In this document: in pieces, positions 18,712-27,481 of the stretch | Layout: each line of letters begins with the position of its first letter | Numbering within the stretch: the stretch's first letter is position 1 | From: Rhizobium sp. CIAT894 | GTDB taxonomy: Bacteria; Pseudomonadota; Alphaproteobacteria; Rhizobiales; Rhizobiaceae | DNA length: 64,000 bases | Assembly: GCF_000172795.2 (NCBI RefSeq) | Contig: NZ_CP020947.1 | Span: 933,001-997,000 of the forward strand | Direction: 5' to 3' | Notes under the pieces: model-generated | Told to the model about the DNA's origin: nothing | Databases searched by the model: none | The model's input: the letters and a program-made list of their open reading frames with translations, nothing else | Position numbers and translations under genes: made by a program

Positions 18712-18734
18712 GACGGCGGCGCACCGCTGCCGTC
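18712..18734. terminator. Hairpin between converging PLD-like and pirin genes
   Basis: GACGGC (18712-18717) pairs with GCCGTC (18729-18734) across a GC-rich loop in the 36-nt gap between convergent stop codons. There is no T-run, so terminator function is inferred only from position. Confidence 0.35.
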
Positions 18735-19656
18735 AGCCTTCCGGCAAAGGCACGAATTCCTCCTCGTCGCCCGGCACGATATCGAAGCGGCCGGTGCGCC
18801 ATTCCTCTTTGGCCTTTTCGATCCGTTCCTTCGAGGAGGAGACGAAATTCCACCAGATATAACGTTTCGAATTCAGCGCCGCGCCGCCGAAGAGCATCAG
18901 GTGGCAGCCGTCGCTGCCGGCTTCGAGCGTGATCGCATCGCCCGGCCGGAAGACCAGCAACTGGTCGGCGGCAAAACGATCGCCTGCGATGACGACCTCG
19001 CCTGACAGTATGTAGACGGCGCGCTCTTCATGACCCGCGCCGAAGGGAAATTTGGCGCCCGGTTGCAGGCTGAGATCGACATAGAGCGTGTCGGAGAAAA
19101 CCCCGACGGGTGATGTCATGCCTTCGAACGACCCGATAACCACCCGCCCACGAACGCCTGGCGTTTCGATCAGCGGCATTTCTGACTTTTGCGTATGGGC
19201 GAAGGAAGGATCGATCTCCTCCTTGTCGTCGGGCAGCGCCAGCCAGGTCTGTAGCCCCGACATCAGCAGCGGATGGCCGCGCAGATTATCGGGCGTGCGC
19301 TCGGAATGCACGATGCCGCGGCCTGATGTCATCAGGTTGATATCGCCGGGACGAATGACCTTTTCGGTGCCGAGGCTGTCGCGATGGCGGATCTCGCCGT
19401 CGAACAGATAAGTGACGGTGGAAAGCCCGATATGCGGATGCGGCTTGACGTCGAGCGCCTCGTTGGGCTTCAGGATCGCCGGTCCCATGCGATCGAAGAA
19501 GATGAACGGCCCGACGAGCCGCCGCTGCCGCGTCGGCAGGGCGCGGCGCACCTGGAAACCGCCGATATCGCTGCTGCGCGGAATGATCAGGTTCTCGATC
19601 GCATCGCAGGCGAAGGCATCGCCGGGCAGGGGGTCTTTACCGGGAAAGAAGGACAT
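18733..19656 (-). CDS. Pirin family protein
   Basis: 307 aa, a bicupin. The pirin N-terminal cupin has metal-ligand residues in KPHPHIGLSTVTYLFDGE and SGRGIVHSE (three His and one Glu). The C-terminal half is a second cupin without obvious ligands. Bacterial pirins include quercetinases and redox-linked regulators; function here is open. The downstream neighbour on the same strand is dxs, beyond an opposite-strand gene; upstream is an SDR gene. Confidence 0.9.
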   Translation of the reverse strand: MSFFPGKDPLPGDAFACDAIENLIIPRSSDIGGFQVRRALPTRQRRLVGPFIFFDRMGPAILKPNEALDVKPHPHIGLSTVTYLFDGEIRHRDSLGTEKVIRPGDINLMTSGRGIVHSERTPDNLRGHPLLMSGLQTWLALPDDKEEIDPSFAHTQKSEMPLIETPGVRGRVVIGSFEGMTSPVGVFSDTLYVDLSLQPGAKFPFGAGHEERAVYILSGEVVIAGDRFAADQLLVFRPGDAITLEAGSDGCHLMLFGGAALNSKRYIWWNFVSSSKERIEKAKEEWRTGRFDIVPGDEEEFVPLPEG

Positions 19657-19733
19657 GACGGATCTCCGTTCGCAGGGGCATTCCCCACAGATAGCGCCGG
19701 GAGCGTCGCACGTCCAATTCGGCGCGTATTCGC

Positions 19734-20501
19734 TCAGATCGCGGTAAAGCCGTTATCGACGAAGAGGTGGGCGCCGTTGACGAAATTCGACTCGTCGCTG
19801 GCGAGATAAAGGGCGGCGCGCGCCACGTCTTCGGGCTCGCCGATCCGCCCCTGCTGCGCGGCAATCGCGGCATCCGAAACATCGACGCCGAGTGCCTGCA
19901 GGTCGGCGACTTCGCGCAACCCGTGCGGCGTGCGGATGAAGCCGGGGCAGACGGCGTTGCAGCGGATATTGCGGTCGCGGAATTCGACCGCGATGGCGCG
20001 GGCAAACATATGCACGGCACCCTTGGTCGTGTCGTAAAGCACTTCCATCGGGGTGGCGGCGACCGCCGAGATCGACGAGGTGCAGACGATCGATCCGCCA
20101 CCGCTCGCAATCATCTTCGGCAGCACGGCCTTGGTCATCAGGAACATCGAGCGCACATTGACGGCATGCAGCCAGTCCCATTCCTGAAGCGTCGTTTCCA
20201 GGAAGGGTTTGATGACGATGGTGCCGGCATGGTTGAAGAGCACGGTCACCGCGCCGTAACGTTCTTCGACGCCTGCAACGGCGGCGTTGACGGCGGCTTC
20301 GTCGGAGACATCGGCCGTCCAGCAATCTGCTTCGCCGCCGGCATCACGGATCTCTCTGACGGTCTCGGCCGCGGCCTGGCCATTGCGGTCGATGATCGCG
20401 ACGCGCGCGCCTTCGGCCGCAAAAAGCTTCGAGGCAGCACCGCCCATGCCGGTCGCACCGCCCGAGATAATGGCGACCTTGCCCTTCAATCTGTCCGTCA
20501 T
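19734..20501 (-). CDS. SDR family oxidoreductase
   Basis: 255 aa from the ATG at 20501 with a strong GAGGGGA ribosome site. The cofactor motif SGGATGMGGAASKLF, the NHAG element, a catalytic Ser in STSSISA-like context and YDTTKGAVHMFAR (Y-x3-K) mark a classical short-chain dehydrogenase. The C-terminal CPGFIRTPHG and DESNFVNGAHLFVDNGFTAI are typical. The substrate is unknown. Confidence 0.9.
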   Translation of the reverse strand: MTDRLKGKVAIISGGATGMGGAASKLFAAEGARVAIIDRNGQAAAETVREIRDAGGEADCWTADVSDEAAVNAAVAGVEERYGAVTVLFNHAGTIVIKPFLETTLQEWDWLHAVNVRSMFLMTKAVLPKMIASGGGSIVCTSSISAVAATPMEVLYDTTKGAVHMFARAIAVEFRDRNIRCNAVCPGFIRTPHGLREVADLQALGVDVSDAAIAAQQGRIGEPEDVARAALYLASDESNFVNGAHLFVDNGFTAI

Positions 20502-20588
20502 TGTTACGTCCCCTCGAGATTCTGGAAGGGGATCATAGATCGGCCGCAAGCCGATCGCCAAGCGCCTTCGTCAGGGCATTGCGGCGCT

Positions 20589-20840
20589 TCAGGCCCCGTC
20601 GAGCGGCTCGACGCCCTGCGGCTTGCCGGCGCGGTCGAGCCGGATCTTCTCGATACGGTTTTCGGCGGCCGAAAGCAGCGTTTCGCAATGTTTCTTCAGC
20701 GTTTCACCGCGTTCGTAGATCTCGATCGATTCATCAAGCGCCACGTCGCCGCGTTCCAGCCGGGCGACGATGCTTTCGAGTTCGGCGACCGCCTTTTCGA
20801 AGGAGAGGCCGGATACCTCGGGCTTGGCGCTGTCAGTCAT
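20589..20840 (-). CDS. xseB: Exodeoxyribonuclease VII small subunit
   Basis: 83 aa. The core [35 protein letters not shown] is the XseB signature, a two-helix coiled-coil subunit that assembles with XseA to degrade single-stranded DNA. The ATG at 20840 lies 2 nt after the stop of the histone-deacetylase-like gene, so both are probably one transcript. xseA is not in the window. Confidence 0.95.
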   Translation of the reverse strand: MTDSAKPEVSGLSFEKAVAELESIVARLERGDVALDESIEIYERGETLKKHCETLLSAAENRIEKIRLDRAGKPQGVEPLDGA

Positions 20841-20842
20841 TC

Positions 20843-21778
20843 TCAACCCTTCATCATTCTCAGAATATGCATGCCCGCCGATTCGGCGAGGCCTTCGAGA
20901 TCATAACCGCCTTCGAGCAGGCTGACGACCCGGTTCTTCGCGTGCCGGTCGGCGAGTTCGAGCACGCGCCCGGTCGCCCAGTCGAAATCCTCGCCCGTCA
21001 GGTTGATCTGCGCCAAGGGATCGCGGTGATGGGCGTCGAAGCCGGCGGAAATGATGATGAGATCCGGCCGGAAATCGGCCAGCGCCGGCAGCACGCGCGA
21101 TTTGAACGCCTCGCGGAAATGGTCGCTGCCGACATTCGGCGAAAGCGGCGCATTGACGATGGTGTTGTGTTTGCCCTTCTCGTCCTTGACGCCGCTGCCG
21201 GGATAGAGCGGCATCTGATGCGTCGAGCAGAACAGCACCGAGGGATCGTCCCAGAAGATATCCTGCGTGCCGTTGCCGTGATGCACGTCCCAGTCGACGA
21301 TGGCGACACGCTCGGCGCCATGCATCTTCTGCGCATGGCGGGCGGCGATCGCGGCATTGTTGAAGAAGCAGAAGCCCATCGCCGTCATCTTTTCGGCATG
21401 GTGCCCGGGCGGCCGGGCGGCGACGAAGACATTGTCGGCCCGGCCGAAGAACACGTCGTCCACCGCCGCCATCGCCCCGCCGATACCGGTCAGCGCCGCC
21501 TGCAGGCTTTTTTGGCTGGCATAGGTATCGGCTTCGAGCTGGTTGATCCGGTCCTCTTCCTCGGGGATTTCCCGCATCACGGCGATCAGATGCTCTTCCG
21601 GATGCGCCAGCAGCACCGCATCTTCGCTCGCCTGCGGCGCCTGCCGGCGCTCCAGCCGCTCGAAATTCGGATGTTCCAGCGCCACATTGATGGCGCGGAT
21701 CCTGTCCGATCGCTCCGGATGGCCGGAAGGCGTCACATGTTCCAGGAAGATTGGATGTTCATAAAGACGGGTGCTCAT
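20843..21778 (-). CDS. Histone deacetylase family protein
   Basis: 311 aa. The arginase/deacetylase fold is marked by [21 protein letters not shown] and [16 protein letters not shown]; zinc ligands are Asp and His in DWDVHH and Asp in [11 protein letters not shown]. Bacterial members hydrolyse acetyl groups from small molecules such as acetylpolyamines, or possibly from proteins. It is the first gene of a probable operon with xseB, an order common in alphaproteobacteria, where dxs usually follows. Confidence 0.92.
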   Translation of the reverse strand: MSTRLYEHPIFLEHVTPSGHPERSDRIRAINVALEHPNFERLERRQAPQASEDAVLLAHPEEHLIAVMREIPEEEDRINQLEADTYASQKSLQAALTGIGGAMAAVDDVFFGRADNVFVAARPPGHHAEKMTAMGFCFFNNAAIAARHAQKMHGAERVAIVDWDVHHGNGTQDIFWDDPSVLFCSTHQMPLYPGSGVKDEKGKHNTIVNAPLSPNVGSDHFREAFKSRVLPALADFRPDLIIISAGFDAHHRDPLAQINLTGEDFDWATGRVLELADRHAKNRVVSLLEGGYDLEGLAESAGMHILRMMKG

Positions 21779-22067
21779 GGAGACACTCTATCGGTCGCTT
21801 ATGTCATGTTCCACAGCAGATGGGGCATCGCCCGATGATTTCAACAAGCGCTGTTGCCGCGCCGTCCGACCATCGGCGACATCGCCATGCCTATTCCGGC
21901 CTTTTCCCCGAGGAATACCGCTGCGACAGCGCCGCACCTTCATGCAGACGCGTAAACTGCGCTGTAACACTTTGAACTGCTGCATTATTTCGTCTTTAAA
22001 CCGTTTCCGATTCGAAGATTTATGCAATACTGTCGGCCTTGGGGAATTTTGTAAGGCAGTTTTGTTG
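21779..22067. other. Divergent intergenic region, deacetylase/thioesterase
   Basis: A 289-nt spacer between divergent genes. It becomes AT-rich after about 21950, with TTTAAACCGTTTCCGATTCG and ATTTATGCAATACTG just upstream of the thioesterase, probably its promoter. I see no gene and no clear operator. Confidence 0.4.
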
Positions 22068-22469
22068 ATGAGTCAGTCGAAACGACCTGGTGTGGCGGAA
22101 ATACATGTGCCGTTTCGCGATGTCGACATGACCGGCCGGATGTTTCTAGCCTCCTATATTTCCTACGCCGAGTCCGTCCTTGTGAGCTTTTGGTCGTCAC
22201 GGCCCGATGTGGATGACGAACCGCTCTATAGCCCCAGCAAGGTCTCCTGCATTCTCCACCGTCCGCTGCACTACGACGAGCCGGCAATCTTCACCGCCGC
22301 CGTCGACAAGATCGGCGTCCGCTCCATCGGCTTCCTCATCTCGGTCGATATCGGGGAGGAACGCGCCGCCGAGGTGGAAATCATCTGGCAGGCCCGCAGC
22401 AAAGAAGACCAATCGCCGGCCTCGTTGCCGGAGGAGACGCGCGACTGGCTTTATCGGTTTTTGGATTAG
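22068..22469 (+). CDS. Hot-dog fold thioesterase (YbgC/4HBT-like)
   Basis: 133 aa from the ATG at 22068; the frame is open upstream but shows no protein-like sequence there. The pattern VPFRDVDMTGRMFLASYISYAES matches the YbgC/4-hydroxybenzoyl-CoA thioesterase signature, with the catalytic Asp in FRDVDMTG. Such enzymes cleave acyl-CoA thioesters. The family assignment is good; the substrate is unknown. Confidence 0.8.
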   Translation: MSQSKRPGVAEIHVPFRDVDMTGRMFLASYISYAESVLVSFWSSRPDVDDEPLYSPSKVSCILHRPLHYDEPAIFTAAVDKIGVRSIGFLISVDIGEERAAEVEIIWQARSKEDQSPASLPEETRDWLYRFLD

Positions 22470-22496
22470 TGCCTCGGCTCGAAAATCGGGACATTG

Positions 22497-23111
22497 TTAT
22501 CCCGTGCTTTTGCCCTGGAGAAGCGGCTCGCCGAGTATGGTGATCTCGACGTTCGGATAAATCCGCTCCTCCAGCAATGTAAGGGCTCCAATCCTCACGC
22601 CTGTGGGCAAAAGACCTGTGTCGAAGTCGACCGGCGGTAGCCATTCTTCGGAAAAAAATCTGAACAGAGTAATGTGCGCTATTCGGGGTGGGGTTGGACG
22701 CCAATCTTCGAAGCAGATGGCATCTGAAATGGCCGAGCGCAGCCTGCGCAATTCAGGCGGCTCCTCTGCTTTTACAAAAACAGCGGCTTCTGAAGCCGCA
22801 ACCTCGTGAAAATGGAGGTCAAACGGCGAAGTCTCCTCGACCAGCCTCTCCACCGTCTCCTTCCATTTCTCCCCGTTCAGCTTCCAGACCTCGTCGTTTG
22901 CAATACTGACTTGGGTCGCTGCGTTGACCAGAGTGACGATCGTCATGTGCAGGCTCGTTGCCGGGACGCGTGAGAGCGGCGCCGGGCTGTTGCGCTCGAT
23001 ACTGTCCTGCAAGTCGCAGAGCTTTGACAGCGTCTCACGATCAGGCAGCAACTGCAGGTGAAACGCGCAGCACCGCCTGAACCACAGAGCATCGACCTTC
23101 GTGCGGATCAC
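22497..23111 (-). CDS. 2H phosphoesterase-like protein
   Basis: 204 aa using the GTG at 23111, which has an AAAGGA ribosome site 9 nt upstream; a TTG at 23129 is the longer alternative. Two HxT motifs about 90 residues apart (SLHMTIV and AHITLFRF) are the hallmark of the 2H superfamily (LigT, 2'-5' RNA ligase, cyclic phosphodiesterase). The predicted reaction is hydrolysis of 2',3'-cyclic or 2'-5' phosphodiesters. It converges with the thioesterase gene. The RNA or nucleotide target is unknown. Confidence 0.72.
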   Translation of the reverse strand: MIRTKVDALWFRRCCAFHLQLLPDRETLSKLCDLQDSIERNSPAPLSRVPATSLHMTIVTLVNAATQVSIANDEVWKLNGEKWKETVERLVEETSPFDLHFHEVAASEAAVFVKAEEPPELRRLRSAISDAICFEDWRPTPPRIAHITLFRFFSEEWLPPVDFDTGLLPTGVRIGALTLLEERIYPNVEITILGEPLLQGKSTG

Positions 23112-23330
23112 CAGCAACAGTCCTTTCAACCGGCACAGGCGCGCTGCACAGACGCGCGCAATCCTTATGTCTTGCTATCAGATCATGAAATCCAATGGCG
23201 GCGCCAGCCGTTTTGACGTGATCGAGAATGTCATAAAAGTTTCATATCGCGGCTATTGCCGGGATCGGGAAAGTAATCCACTATTTTAATCAGGAAACGA
23301 GATTTCCTGAGACAAACGAAAGGACACTGA

Positions 23331-23567
23331 TTGGATTCATATCTCTTGATGACCATGCTCGTTGCAGGCGTCCTGGCTTTTGCCCTGACTGCGGCAACGG
23401 GAACAACGGCCGCCCCGGCGACCGCAAACACCAGAGCCGGTCCGGATGCTGGCGGTGATGGTGGGGTTGGGTTTGAGGCCTCTGACCATGGGGGCTGCGA
23501 CGGCGGCGATGGGGGAGGTTGTGACGGCGGCGATGGAGGTGGCGGGGACGGTGGAGGAGGAGATTAA
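23331..23567 (+). CDS. Small Gly/Asp-rich exported protein
   Basis: 78 aa. A TTG start at 23331 has an AGGA site 6 nt upstream; ATGs at 23349 and 23355 are alternatives. Residues 3-22 are hydrophobic (LLMTMLVAGVLAFALTAATG), a signal peptide or anchor. The second half is almost only Gly and Asp with two Cys, in a GCDGGDGG repeat. Asp-rich glycine repeats may bind Ca2+, by composition only. A good terminator follows 27 nt later, supporting a real transcript. I do not recognise a named family. Confidence 0.6.
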   Translation: MDSYLLMTMLVAGVLAFALTAATGTTAAPATANTRAGPDAGGDGGVGFEASDHGGCDGGDGGGCDGGDGGGGDGGGGD

Positions 23568-23593
23568 ATCAAACGGAAATCGATAGAATGCCC

Positions 23594-23616
23594 GACCGCC
23601 TCAAGGCGGTTTTTTG
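23594..23616 (+). terminator. Rho-independent terminator
   Basis: ACCGCC and GGCGGT form a tight stem with a TCAA loop, followed by TTTTTG. It ends the small Gly/Asp-rich gene. Confidence 0.85.
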
Positions 23617-24033
23617 TTGCCCGGATTTCGGTCCGTACCGTGGCGGCAAACAAGCCGGAACGTCAGGCACATACGGAAATTGCCGAACTGATCCGACGGT
23701 CGGATAGATGAACGGATCCGGCACCCAATCCAATTTCTCGCTCGCCACGATAATCCCACGCCCTATGTCAGTCGAGGCGGTGCTGGGCGAAGGTGTTGGA
23801 GACAATCAATATGATAAAATTCGCGTTGCTCACTACGGTTCTTGCCTCGGAGCGCACCCCACCCTCTGTCCTGCTCAGGCTTGGCCCGAGCATCCACGCG
23901 CCCTTCTCAGCACGAGGCGTCACCGGCCGCCGCTGGACCGGGTCGATGACGCAAGTTGACCGCCAACGCACAACGGCCGCCTTCGCGTGGAAGGCGGCCG
24001 TTGTGCATGCGCGGTAATCTGGCCTTTACGCGC
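23617..24033. other. Intergenic region with gene remnant and repeats
   Basis: No convincing complete gene. At 23811 an ATG with a GGAGA site begins a signal-peptide-like MIKFALLTTVLAS. The frame then runs into a partial copy (23862-23899) of the CTCCGTCAT palindromic repeat, so it may be a gene broken by the repeat. A perfect hairpin at 23968-24006 follows near the bioY 3' end. Confidence 0.5.
23968..24006. repeat. Perfect 17-bp-stem hairpin downstream of bioY
   Basis: GCACAACGGCCGCCTTC and its exact complement flank a 5-nt loop (GCGTG). It lies 28 nt after the bioY stop. There is no T-run on either strand, so it may stabilise the bioMNY mRNA 3' end or act as a Rho-dependent stop. Confidence 0.8.
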
Positions 24034-24603
24034 TCAAGCGCGCGCCGGCAGCAGGGGATAGCCGACCATCACGGCGCGGCCGAGGAGGGCGGCGACGAAA
24101 GCCTTGATCACGTCGCCGGGAATGAAGGCCATCGAGCCGATGAAAGCCTTCTGGAAGCCCATGCCCCCGGCGGTCGCGAGATAGGTGATGCCGAAGGCGT
24201 AGAGCACGGCGATGCAGCCGATCACGGCGGCGAGAAAGAAGCTCACGCCCTGTACCAAACCGGATTGCTGATGGTTGACCAGCCGCTCGCTGAGATAACC
24301 GGTGACGAAGGCGGCGAAAATCCAGCCGACCAGGAAGCCGGCGGACGGCGAGGCGAAGATGGCAAGCCCGCCGCGGCCGCCGGAAAGCACCGGCTGGCCG
24401 GCCGCGACCAGCGCCAGCACGATCAGCACGGCAATTGCGCCGCGCCGGGCGCCAAGCACGACGCCGGCCATCATGACGCCGAGGGATTGGGCGGTGATCG
24501 GCACCTGGATGAAGCCGAGCGTGATCGGCGGCAACAGGCCGAGCGCCACGATGATGGCGGCAAAGAGGGCGGTAAGAACGAGGTCGCGGGTGCTCATCAT
24601 CAA
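24034..24603 (-). CDS. bioY: Biotin transporter BioY (ECF S component)
   Basis: 189 aa, six hydrophobic segments. The BioY signature GFIQVPITAQSLGVMMAGVVLGARRG and the C-terminal FIPGDVIKAFVAALL are intact. BioY is the substrate-binding membrane subunit of the biotin ECF transporter. Three ATG codons stand in a row at the start (24603, 24600, 24597); the AGGA site best fits the second. It lies 17 nt downstream of bioN in a bioM-bioN-bioY operon. Confidence 0.95.
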   Translation of the reverse strand: MMMSTRDLVLTALFAAIIVALGLLPPITLGFIQVPITAQSLGVMMAGVVLGARRGAIAVLIVLALVAAGQPVLSGGRGGLAIFASPSAGFLVGWIFAAFVTGYLSERLVNHQQSGLVQGVSFFLAAVIGCIAVLYAFGITYLATAGGMGFQKAFIGSMAFIPGDVIKAFVAALLGRAVMVGYPLLPARA

Positions 24604-24620
24604 TTCCTGTTTATAGATCG

Positions 24621-25229
24621 TTAACTCACATGACGCCGAATGCCGCGCGCGTCAATCGCCGCTGCGATATTATCCGCATCCCTCAGCGTCAGGATGATCA
24701 GCGGCGCAAGCAGGGTTATCGGCCGGACCTTCAGCCCGCGCGCCCGATGCGCCTCGCGAATCGCCTGATAACGCGTGACGATCTCAGGCACGAAACGCAG
24801 CACCAGACCGAGCGCCAGGCCGATATCGTCGGCTTGCACCCAGCCGGTGCGTTCGAGCGGCCGGGCAAGCGCCGTCACCTCGTCGATGAACTCGGTGATC
24901 GAGGTCGTCGCCGTCACCGCGGCGGCCAGAAGCATCAGCGCCGTCAGCCGCAGCAGCGGCACAAGCGCCGCCTGCCAGGGATTGAAGATCAGATTGAAGA
25001 GCGCCACGACCGCAATCGTCAGGAAGATCGGCCGCAGCCGCCTGAGCGCATCGCCGAGCGGCTGGCCGACCATGCGGTAGAGAACCGCCGTCAAGAGCAC
25101 GGCGCTCGAAAGCAGGATGAGGTTGTCGCTGATAAACAGCACGATGCCGAAGGCCATCAGCGACAGCAGCTTCAGCCGCGGCGAGAGCCGGTGCATCAGG
25201 CTGTTGCCTTCGACATAGAGCGACTGCAT
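24621..25229 (-). CDS. bioN: ECF transporter transmembrane protein BioN (EcfT)
   Basis: 202 aa, several membrane helices (LMAFGIVLFISDNLILLSSAVLLTAVLY; LLAAAVTATTSITEF). The C-terminal AIREAHRARGLKVRP carries the EcfT Ala-Arg-Gly coupling signature, and a second ARG occurs in AIDARGI. It couples the BioM ATPase to BioY. Its ATG shares one base with the bioM stop (TGATG). Confidence 0.92.
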   Translation of the reverse strand: MQSLYVEGNSLMHRLSPRLKLLSLMAFGIVLFISDNLILLSSAVLLTAVLYRMVGQPLGDALRRLRPIFLTIAVVALFNLIFNPWQAALVPLLRLTALMLLAAAVTATTSITEFIDEVTALARPLERTGWVQADDIGLALGLVLRFVPEIVTRYQAIREAHRARGLKVRPITLLAPLIILTLRDADNIAAAIDARGIRRHVS

Positions 25230-25918
25230 CAGGCGGCGATCTCCCTGTAGCGCGCGATCGCTTCGGCAGCCGGCGCATCCGCGGCAAGCCGCCCTTCGTG
25301 AAACAGCAGCACCCGCTCGAAACCGGCGATCAGTTCCAGGTCATGGGTGATGATGATGGCGCTTTCGTCAAGTCCGGCAATGATCTTCTCGACCAGCGCC
25401 CGGTTCCTGAGGTCGAGCTGGTTGGTCGGCTCGTCGAGGATGAGAATGCCCGGCCCCGTCGCCAGCACCGAGCAGAGGGCGGCCACCTGCAATTCGCCGC
25501 CGGAAAGCTCGTGCGCCCGCCGCTCTGCCAAACCCTCGGCGCCGAAGCGGGCCAGCACGCCCTCGACCTTCGCCTCGATCTCCGCCTTGGTGAAGCCGCG
25601 CCGCTTCAGCCCGAAAGCGATATCGTCTTTGACGATCGGCAGGATGATCTGGTTCTGCGGCGATTGGAAGATGAAGCCGACATCGACTGCGGCAGCCTTG
25701 TCGTCAGCCGTGTCGCGGCCGTTGACGGTGACGCGCCCGACCGTCGGCTTGGTCAGTCCGTTGATCAGCCGCGCAAAGGTGGTCTTGCCTGAGCCGTTGA
25801 GCCCGATGACGCCGATGCGTTTGCCGCTGATGCCGAGCGTCAGCGGCTGCAGCGCCACCCGCGCCCCGAAACTGACTCCGGCACCTTCGAATCGTATATC
25901 CAAACCAGTTCCTCGCAT
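25229..25918 (-). CDS. bioM: ECF transporter ATP-binding protein BioM (EcfA)
   Basis: 229 aa ABC ATPase. Walker A GLNGSGKTTFARL, Q-loop FQSPQNQIILP (the double-Gln form typical of ECF ATPases), signature LSGGELQVAALCSVLA, Walker B GILILDEPTNQLD and the switch His in IITHDLEL are all present. It powers biotin uptake with BioN and BioY downstream. It is the first gene of the operon; its upstream region holds a REP-like repeat and no visible biotin-specific operator. Confidence 0.94.
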   Translation of the reverse strand: MRGTGLDIRFEGAGVSFGARVALQPLTLGISGKRIGVIGLNGSGKTTFARLINGLTKPTVGRVTVNGRDTADDKAAAVDVGFIFQSPQNQIILPIVKDDIAFGLKRRGFTKAEIEAKVEGVLARFGAEGLAERRAHELSGGELQVAALCSVLATGPGILILDEPTNQLDLRNRALVEKIIAGLDESAIIITHDLELIAGFERVLLFHEGRLAADAPAAEAIARYREIAA

Positions 25919-25948
25919 CCGGCCTTCAATGGGCAGATCTGCGAAGAC

Positions 25949-26093
25949 CAGCCCCTCATCCGGCTGCCGCCACCTTCTCCCCGCGCGCGGGGAGAAGGGG
26001 ATATGCCGCGACCTCTCCGTTCCCCGCCGACGTCTCGCAAGGCACGTCCCCTCTCCCCGCGAGCGGGGAGAGGGTTAGGGTGAGGGGGCCGCC
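25949..26093. repeat. REP-like element upstream of bioM
   Basis: CCCCTCATCCGGCTGCCGCC, the CTTCTCCCCGCGCGCGGGGAG hairpin, CAAGGCACGTCCCC, CTCTCCCCGCGAGCGGGGAGAG and TTAGGGTGAGGGGGCC are arranged as in the other copies. It fills the divergent spacer between bioM and the YcaQ-like gene. Confidence 0.85.
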
Positions 26094-26199
26094 ACTGGCG
26101 CCAACCTGACCGCGTGCTTCTACACGGGGAATCCAGGGTGATGAAGAGCAAATCGCGATATCGGGTGGCTAGGAAGATTTTCCGCGTTATGATGCACCC

Positions 26200-27390
26200 A
26201 TGACGAATCTGCTTTCCAATTCCGACGCCCGCCGTGTCTTTCTTGCCAAGCAGGGCCTCAGCGCGCCACCGAACCGCGCTTTGACCAAGGAAGGGCTGCT
26301 GCAGCTCATCCGTGAACTGGGTTTCGTCCAGGTGGACAGCATCCAGACGGTGGAGCGGGCGCATCACCAGATCCTGTTTTCCCGCAACCAGACCTACAGG
26401 CGCGAGCACCTGACCGCGCTGCTGGAAAAGGACGGCGCGCTGTTCGAACATTGGACGCACGACGCTTCCATTCTGCCGAGCGCCTTCTTCGTTTATTGGA
26501 AGCACAAGTTCCGCCACCAGGAGAAGGTGCTCGTCGAACGCTGGCGCAAATGGCGCGGCGAGGGCTTCGAGGCGGCATTTGCGGAAACCTACGAGCGCGT
26601 CGAACGCGGCGGCGCCATCCTGGCGCGCGACATCAAGGCCGACGGTCACGTTTCCGGCGGCTGGTGGAACTGGCATCCGAACAAGACGGCCCTCGAATAT
26701 TTCTGGCACACCGGCAAGTTCGCCATCGCCGGCCGCTCGAACTTCCAGAAGATCTATGATCTCACCGAGCGCGTCATCCCGGAGGAGTTCCGCAAGCCGG
26801 AGGTGAGCCGCGAGGAATTCGTCGACTGGGCCTGCCGCAGCGCGCTCGCCCGCCTCGGCTTTGCTACCCACGGCGAGATCGCGGCCTTCTGGAACCTCGT
26901 CTCGCCCGACGAAGCCAAGGCCTGGGTATCAGCCCATCGCGACGAGTTGATCGAAGTGCTGATCGAACCGGCGCTCGAGGCCAAGCCGCGCCCCTCCTGG
27001 GCCTTTGCCGATTTCCTCTCGACCGTCGACAACTACCCCGGCGCGCCACCGCGCATCCGCGTCCTCAGCCCCTTCGACCCGATGATCCGCGACCGCAACC
27101 GCACCGAACGCCTGTTCGGCTTCTTCTACCGCATCGAGATTTTCGTGCCCGAGCCGAAGCGCGAATATGGCTATTACGTCTTCCCGCTGCTCGAAGGCGA
27201 CAGGCTGATCGGCCGCATCGACATGAAGGCGGACAGGAAGAAATCGACGCTCGACGTCAAGCGGCTCTGGCTGGAACCGGGGGTGAAGGCGTCGGCCGGG
27301 CGGTTGGAGCGGCTGGAAGCGGAGCTCGAGCGGGTGGCGCGGTTTGCCGGCGTGGAGAAGGTTGTTTTGATGGAGGGGTGGAGGGGGTAG
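26200..27390 (+). CDS. YcaQ/AlkX-type DNA glycosylase (winged-helix protein)
   Basis: 396 aa, the usual YcaQ size. The N-terminal GLLQLIRELGFVQVDSIQTVERAHHQILFSR holds the Q-x-D motif (QVD) used by YcaQ-type enzymes, which unhook interstrand crosslinks and remove alkylated bases. Several winged-helix modules follow (HTH_42 family). SPFDPMIRDRNRTERLFGFFYRIE and LRV-like C-terminal blocks match the family. It is monocistronic and followed by a palindromic repeat. Confidence 0.85.
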   Translation: MTNLLSNSDARRVFLAKQGLSAPPNRALTKEGLLQLIRELGFVQVDSIQTVERAHHQILFSRNQTYRREHLTALLEKDGALFEHWTHDASILPSAFFVYWKHKFRHQEKVLVERWRKWRGEGFEAAFAETYERVERGGAILARDIKADGHVSGGWWNWHPNKTALEYFWHTGKFAIAGRSNFQKIYDLTERVIPEEFRKPEVSREEFVDWACRSALARLGFATHGEIAAFWNLVSPDEAKAWVSAHRDELIEVLIEPALEAKPRPSWAFADFLSTVDNYPGAPPRIRVLSPFDPMIRDRNRTERLFGFFYRIEIFVPEPKREYGYYVFPLLEGDRLIGRIDMKADRKKSTLDVKRLWLEPGVKASAGRLERLEAELERVARFAGVEKVVLMEGWRG

Positions 27391-27481
27391 CGAATTATCC
27401 TCGCCGGTCACTGCGCCCTCACAAGGGAGGCCGCAATAAGTGCCGGCCGAATGTAACACCAGCAGCGGTGCGTCTCTGTAC

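Noticed and set aside
22470..22496. Terminator between the thioesterase and 2H phosphoesterase genes
   Set aside because: The 27-nt gap holds no stable stem with a T-run.
23620..24030. Small ORFs on both strands between the Gly/Asp-rich gene and bioY
   Set aside because: They run through repeat fragments and show no family features; only the leader-like start at 23811 was kept as a remnant.
25919..26199. Biotin-related riboswitch or BioR site upstream of bioM
   Set aside because: The spacer is occupied by a REP-like element, and I could not see a convincing operator palindrome of another type.
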